Assembly (NCBI GenBank): GCA_900556365.1
Contig: USOG01000047.1
Span: 1-9,293 of the forward strand
Source: an uncultured Collinsella sp.
GTDB taxonomy: Bacteria > Actinomycetota > Coriobacteriia > Coriobacteriales > Coriobacteriaceae
Direction: 5' to 3'
Length of the DNA: 9,293 bases
In this document: one piece after another, positions 6,393 to 9,293 of the stretch
Layout of the letters: every line of letters begins with the position of its first letter
Position numbering within the stretch: the first letter of the stretch is position 1
Translations under genes and position numbers: made by a program
The notes under the pieces: model-generated
Seen by the model: the letters and a program-made list of their open reading frames with translations, nothing else
Told to the model about the DNA's origin: nothing
Database searches by the model: none

Positions 6393-6878
6393 TTAGTTGA
6401 GGGCAGCTTGGGCTAGGCGGGCTTCAGCGTCCTCCTCGGTGACGCCCAAGGCCACAGCGAACTCCTCGATGGAGCGGCGCTTGGCTTCCTTGAGTACGCG
6501 CATGTAGTAGGAGCTGGGCTTTTTATCAGCTTCCTCGGCCTGGCGAATGCGGTGCATCATGGTCTTTGCCACGCGGACCGTCTCGGGCGCACCCAGCTTG
6601 AGCTGCTGCTTAAAGTGCGTCTCTTCAAGTGAGCTGTTGCGCTCGGTAAAGGTGTCGCACTCCAGCTCGTCGTAGTGGCTCAGCAGGTGCTCGGCATCTT
6701 GCTGAGAGATGGCGGCGTGCAAACGGTCGGCCTGCGCCACGGGGTACATGAGGATCGTCTGCGCGTGTCCCTGCTTGGTCTCGAGCAGCAGCATGGGCTG
6801 CGGTGTGTCGTCCCTAAAACCGACGACGGTGCAGACTCCCTGACCCGGATGAATGACGTGTTGACCGATTGAGAACAT
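6393..6878 (-). CDS. CarD-family RNA polymerase-binding transcriptional regulator
   Basis: The 161 residues have the CarD/CdnL layout. An N-terminal RNA-polymerase interaction domain (about 1-60) opens MFSIGQHVIHPGQGVCTVVG, the Tudor-like fold shared with the transcription-repair factor Mfd, and a helical C-terminal domain (about 65-155) follows. Family members bind the polymerase beta subunit and stabilise open promoter complexes. The position where known CarD proteins carry an Asn-Trp pair, whose Trp wedges into the -10 minor groove, here reads Asn81-Ser82, and the protein has no tryptophan at all, so the DNA contact may differ. GGAGG (complement of 6883-6887) lies 4 nt before the ATG, supporting this start. 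It is divergent from argS, and its own terminator-like palindrome follows. The CarD_N assignment is good; equivalence to mycobacterial CarD is not established. Confidence 0.88.
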   Translation of the reverse strand: MFSIGQHVIHPGQGVCTVVGFRDDTPQPMLLLETKQGHAQTILMYPVAQADRLHAAISQQDAEHLLSHYDELECDTFTERNSSLEETHFKQQLKLGAPETVRVAKTMMHRIRQAEEADKKPSSYYMRVLKEAKRRSIEEFAVALGVTEEDAEARLAQAALN

Positions 6879-7014
6879 GCTACCTCCAACTTATACGAAT
6901 TTACGTATGTCTAGAATAACACGCTGACGTGCGCAAATCCTCACTTTATGCAGGAAAAGCACACAACTCTGATAGGTAAGAGTATTCGATAACAGACGCA
7001 GCTCATTCACACCT

Positions 7015-7039
7015 TTATGCATTTTCAACGCCTGCATAA
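7015..7039. promoter_or_regulatory. Candidate operator: TTATGCA-N11-TGCATAA
   Basis: Perfect inverted heptamers at 7015-7021 and 7033-7039, with a third copy of TTATGCA at 6946-6952 and a TGCATATGCA palindrome at 7095-7104. TGCAT-type half-sites recall arginine-repressor boxes of high-GC Gram-positives as I remember them, but the regulator is unidentified. The repeat is visible; its function is inference. Confidence 0.35.
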
Positions 7040-7124
7040 TCTGCAGGCAGACTGGCATCTTTGAGTGACTCCATACAAGCTGTAGTCAATTTTGTGCATA
7101 TGCAATATCTATTAGCTTTACCCT

Positions 7125-7153
7125 GCGACAGTAGCTACCGCTTGTGATAGAGT
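7125..7153 (+). promoter_or_regulatory. Candidate argS promoter
   Basis: GCGACA (7125-7130) and TAGAGT (7148-7153) are separated by exactly 17 nt, each matching the sigma-70-type consensus at four of six positions. Transcription would start near 7160, leaving a leader of about 60 nt. It is the best plus-strand candidate I found, but not a strong one. Confidence 0.3.
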
Positions 7154-7210
7154 GCTACAAACTCTGGCTTTTGCCCTACGAGTGACCAAGAGCTCGGGGG
7201 CTTTAACACA

Positions 7211-7216
7211 AGGAGG
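7211..7216 (+). promoter_or_regulatory. Ribosome binding site deciding the argS start
   Basis: AGGAGG ends 4 nt before ATG 7221. This strong site rules out the in-frame GTG at 7152, which has no comparable site and would add 23 non-homologous residues. Confidence 0.85.
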
Positions 7217-7220
7217 ACCT

Positions 7221-9074
7221 ATGCCCGAGAAGATTGAAGAGCTGGTACGCGCTGCGCTTGCTGCGGCCCAGGAGGCCGGCGACCTTTCCGCATTTGAACT
7301 TGACGATTGCGCCATCGAGCGACCGGCTGACACTTCTCATGGCGAGTGGACCTCCACCATGGCCCTGAAGTCCGCCAAGCTGGCTCACTGTGCCCCGCGC
7401 AAGATCGCCGAGGCCGTCGTTGCCCATATGCCCGAGGACCCCGCGATCGAGAAGGTCGAGATCGCAGGCCCCGGCTTCATCAACTTCTACCTCTCCGTCG
7501 CCGTCAAGAATGCCATCTTTGGCGAGGCCCGCGAGAAGGGCATGGACTTCGCTAAGTCCAACGTCGGTGGCGGCTTGAAGACCCAGGTCGAGTTCGTCTC
7601 TGCCAACCCCGTCGGCCCCATGCACATCGGCCACGGCCGCTGGGCCGCTCTGGGCGACTCGCTCTGCCGCGTCATGGACCACGCCGGTTACGACATCCAG
7701 CGTGAGTTCTACATCAACGACCACGGCTCTCAGATGAACACCTTCGGCAACTCCATCAGCACGCGCTATATGCAGCTTGCCGACATCATCGCCAAGCAGG
7801 GCGTGGATATCGACGAGGCTCACAAGATCTTGATCGCCGACCGCGACGCCTTTGTCGCCGACGAGAACGACGAGCATCCCGAGACCCATCCGTATCAGGA
7901 CAACTTTGCCGAGACCCTGGGCAAGGACTCCTACGGCGGCGACTACATCATCGACGAGGCTGCTGAGTTCTGGCGCACCGACGGCGATAAGTGGGTCGAC
8001 GCCGATCCTCAGGAGCGCATGGAGAGCTTCCGCGAGCGCGGCTACGTAAAGATGGTCGACAACATGCGCGACCTCTGCCATGCCGTCAACTGCGACTTCG
8101 ATCGTTGGTACTCCGAGCGTTCGCTGTACGTGAAGGACACCGAGGGCGAGACCGCCGGCACCTCCGCCGTCGACCGCGCTTTTGAGAAGCTCGACAAGAT
8201 GGGCTACCTCTACACCAAGGACGGCGCCCTGTGGTTCCGCTCCACCGACCTGGGCGATGACAAGGACCGCGTCCTGATCAAGTCCGACGGCGAGTACACC
8301 TACTTCGCCTCCGACGTTGCCTATCACTGGGATAAGTTCCAGCGCGTCGACCACGTCATCGACATCTGGGGTGCCGACCACCACGGCTACATCGAGCGCG
8401 TCCGCTGCGTCTGCGACGCTCTGGGTTACCCCGGCAAGTTTGAGGTTCTGCTGGGCCAGCTCGTCAACCTGCTGCGCAACGGCAAGCCCGTCCGTATGTC
8501 CAAGCGTAAGGGCACCATGGTGACCCTGCAGGAGCTCGTCGACGAGGTCGGCTCCGATGCCGCTCGCTACACGCTCATCTCCAAGAGCTCCAACCAGATG
8601 GTCGACTTCGATATTGAGGCCGTTAAGAAGCGCGACAACTCCAACCCGGTCTATTACGTGCAGTATGCTCACGCCCGCGTATGCTCCATCCTGCGCCGTG
8701 CCGCTGACGTTACGCCCGAGCAGGCTGACGAGATGGGCATGAAGGCCGTTGCCGCCAAGGCCATCGGTGAGAACGTCGATTACTCGCTGCTGACCGACCC
8801 GACCGAGCTCGCCCTTTCGCGTAAGCTCAACGAGCTCACCGACCTCATCGCCAGCTGCGCTCGCGACCGCGCCCCGTTCCGTCTGACGCACTTTGCCGAG
8901 GAACTCGCCGGCGACTTCCACAGCTTCTACGCTGCCTGTCAGGTGCTGCCGAGCGAGGGCCGTCCCGTCGACCCCGAGCTTTCGCGCGCCCGTCTGGCCG
9001 CTTGCGATGCCGTCCGCGTGACGCTCGCCCTGGTGCTCACCCTCGTTGGCGTTTCCGCGCCCGAGCAGATGTAA
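7221..9074 (+). CDS. argS: Arginyl-tRNA synthetase
   Basis: Class I aminoacyl-tRNA synthetase charging tRNA-Arg with arginine in the cytosol; it needs bound tRNA for amino-acid activation in this family. The 617 residues comprise an N-terminal Arg-specific additional domain (about 1-95), the catalytic Rossmann domain with ANPVGPMHIGHGR (HIGH motif 135-138), EFYINDHGSQ, WGADHHGY and the KMSKS-equivalent RMSKRK (425-430), then a DALR anticodon-binding domain (about 495-617) ending VSAPEQM. The protein is about 40-60 residues longer than typical bacterial ArgS, largely explained by an acidic insertion at roughly 187-233, between RYMQL and GKDSYGGDYIID. Third positions are strongly C/G biased (GAC, GCC, AAG, CGC), as in a well-expressed gene. 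A strong terminator lies 46 nt after the stop. Identity is secure. Confidence 0.98.
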   Translation: MPEKIEELVRAALAAAQEAGDLSAFELDDCAIERPADTSHGEWTSTMALKSAKLAHCAPRKIAEAVVAHMPEDPAIEKVEIAGPGFINFYLSVAVKNAIFGEAREKGMDFAKSNVGGGLKTQVEFVSANPVGPMHIGHGRWAALGDSLCRVMDHAGYDIQREFYINDHGSQMNTFGNSISTRYMQLADIIAKQGVDIDEAHKILIADRDAFVADENDEHPETHPYQDNFAETLGKDSYGGDYIIDEAAEFWRTDGDKWVDADPQERMESFRERGYVKMVDNMRDLCHAVNCDFDRWYSERSLYVKDTEGETAGTSAVDRAFEKLDKMGYLYTKDGALWFRSTDLGDDKDRVLIKSDGEYTYFASDVAYHWDKFQRVDHVIDIWGADHHGYIERVRCVCDALGYPGKFEVLLGQLVNLLRNGKPVRMSKRKGTMVTLQELVDEVGSDAARYTLISKSSNQMVDFDIEAVKKRDNSNPVYYVQYAHARVCSILRRAADVTPEQADEMGMKAVAAKAIGENVDYSLLTDPTELALSRKLNELTDLIASCARDRAPFRLTHFAEELAGDFHSFYAACQVLPSEGRPVDPELSRARLAACDAVRVTLALVLTLVGVSAPEQM

Positions 9075-9119
9075 GCTACGGGTCATTTGACCGTACAGAC
9101 TTGGTTTAACTAAGCCTTG

Positions 9120-9152
9120 AAAGCCCGATCTCCCACGGAGGTCGGGCTTTTT
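9120..9152 (+). terminator. Intrinsic terminator of argS
   Basis: A 13-bp stem, AAAGCCCGATCTC at 9120-9132 with GAGGTCGGGCTTT at 9138-9150 (one G-U pair), closes a 5-nt loop and runs into TTTTT (9148-9152). It lacks the GGGGAC core of the other intergenic hairpins, so it is an ordinary terminator. A smaller dyad GGTCA-TT-TGACC (9081-9092) precedes it. Confidence 0.93.
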
Positions 9153-9201
9153 GCAAACGCCGACGTATTGACGAATTTGGAACTGCTGGAAATACGAAAC
9201 T

Positions 9202-9293
9202 ATGCCGGTTTACTACGATGAAATGAGAAATTCCAACTACGCCGGCTTTTCGCAAAAAAGCGCAAGGCATCTACCTGCGGTTTTAGTTCAACA
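9202..9293 (+). other. Open frame running off the window, gene or repeat unresolved
   Basis: From ATG 9202 a frame reads MPVYYDEMRNSNYAGF and stays open for 30 codons to the window end; upstream it is closed by TGA at 9169-9171. The only ribosome-binding-like sequence is GGAAA about 9 nt upstream, and TTGACG (9167-9172) is a fair -35 without a good -10. The segment also contains an imperfect direct repeat (AACTATGCCGGTTT 9198-9211; AACTACGCCGGCTT 9235-9248, 12 of 14 identical). I do not recognise a protein family, and it could equally be a non-coding dispersed repeat. Treat as unassigned. Confidence 0.2.

Larger units (their letters stand above)
6879..7220. other. Divergent regulatory spacer between carD-like gene and argS
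   Basis: This 342-bp spacer is clearly richer in A+T than the flanking genes and holds no supported gene. It should contain both promoters. It carries TTATGCA at 6946-6952 and 7015-7021, the inverse TGCATAA at 7033-7039, the palindrome TGCATATGCA at 7095-7104, a small hairpin at 7030-7048 (GCCTGCA, 5-nt loop, TGCAGGC) and a 5-bp dyad ATACG-N6-CGTAT at 6893-6908 just before the carD-like gene's ribosome binding site. On the minus strand, TATTCT (complement of 6913-6918) is a possible -10 for that gene, without a recognisable -35. I see no T-box antiterminator sequence. Confidence 0.6.

Noticed and set aside
7017..7064. A 15-codon leader peptide in the argS leader
   Set aside because: It has no ribosome binding site, only one Arg codon, and would start upstream of the best promoter candidate, so an arginine attenuator is not supported.
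7152..7220. GTG start for argS at 7152
   Set aside because: AGGAGG immediately before ATG 7221 and the typical ArgS N-terminus starting there make the extension unlikely.
6950..7220. T-box riboswitch controlling argS
   Set aside because: No T-box-like AGGGTGG...ACCGCG segment and no terminator/antiterminator pair with a T-tract is present before the start codon.
7203..9086. A 627-codon minus-strand open frame opposite all of argS
   Set aside because: It mirrors a secure gene. The C/G-biased third positions of argS remove stops from the antisense frame, and the translation has low-complexity Val/Gly/Asp/Leu composition with no recognisable domain.

Overview
The window reads as a chromosomal housekeeping segment from a high-GC Gram-positive anaerobe, most likely a gut Coriobacteriia member of the Collinsella type. 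The grounds are the strong G/C third-position bias, the mix of a CarD-type regulator with an actinobacterial-looking ArgS, and short intergenic palindromes built around GGGGAC that I associate, from memory only, with that group. I see no rRNA, tRNA, CRISPR array, phage gene or transposase.

Layout: pncB (nicotinate phosphoribosyltransferase, + strand, 5' end outside the window) is followed by proB (glutamate 5-kinase, +). An S33-type alpha/beta hydrolase resembling prolyl aminopeptidases lies convergent to proB and divergent from proA (glutamate-5-semialdehyde dehydrogenase, +). Next, on the minus strand, come a small HD-domain hydrolase and a CarD-family RNA polymerase-binding regulator. A 342-bp AT-richer divergent spacer then leads to argS (arginyl-tRNA synthetase, +), which ends at a strong intrinsic terminator. 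The last 140 bases hold no confidently assigned gene.

How the genes relate: ProB and ProA catalyse the first two steps of proline synthesis from glutamate. Here they are split by a reversed gene whose product probably releases N-terminal proline from peptides, so the 2.7-4 kb stretch is plausibly a proline supply locus with separately transcribed parts. PncB (NAD salvage) and ArgS (translation) are independent core functions.

The most unusual material is non-coding. Four short palindromic elements (about 1479-1531, 2741-2794, 5627-5665, 6339-6377) sit at gene 3' ends and never in the two divergent promoter regions. Their arms differ, but all contain a GGGGAC core, and the last two are identical over 39 bases and bracket the HD gene in direct orientation. 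They look like a dispersed REP/MITE-like family that may also serve as terminators. Further points of interest are a CarD homologue with no tryptophan, a roughly 47-residue acidic insertion in ArgS, and a cluster of TTATGCA/TGCATAA half-sites in the carD-argS spacer. I did not find a convincing new multi-gene system.
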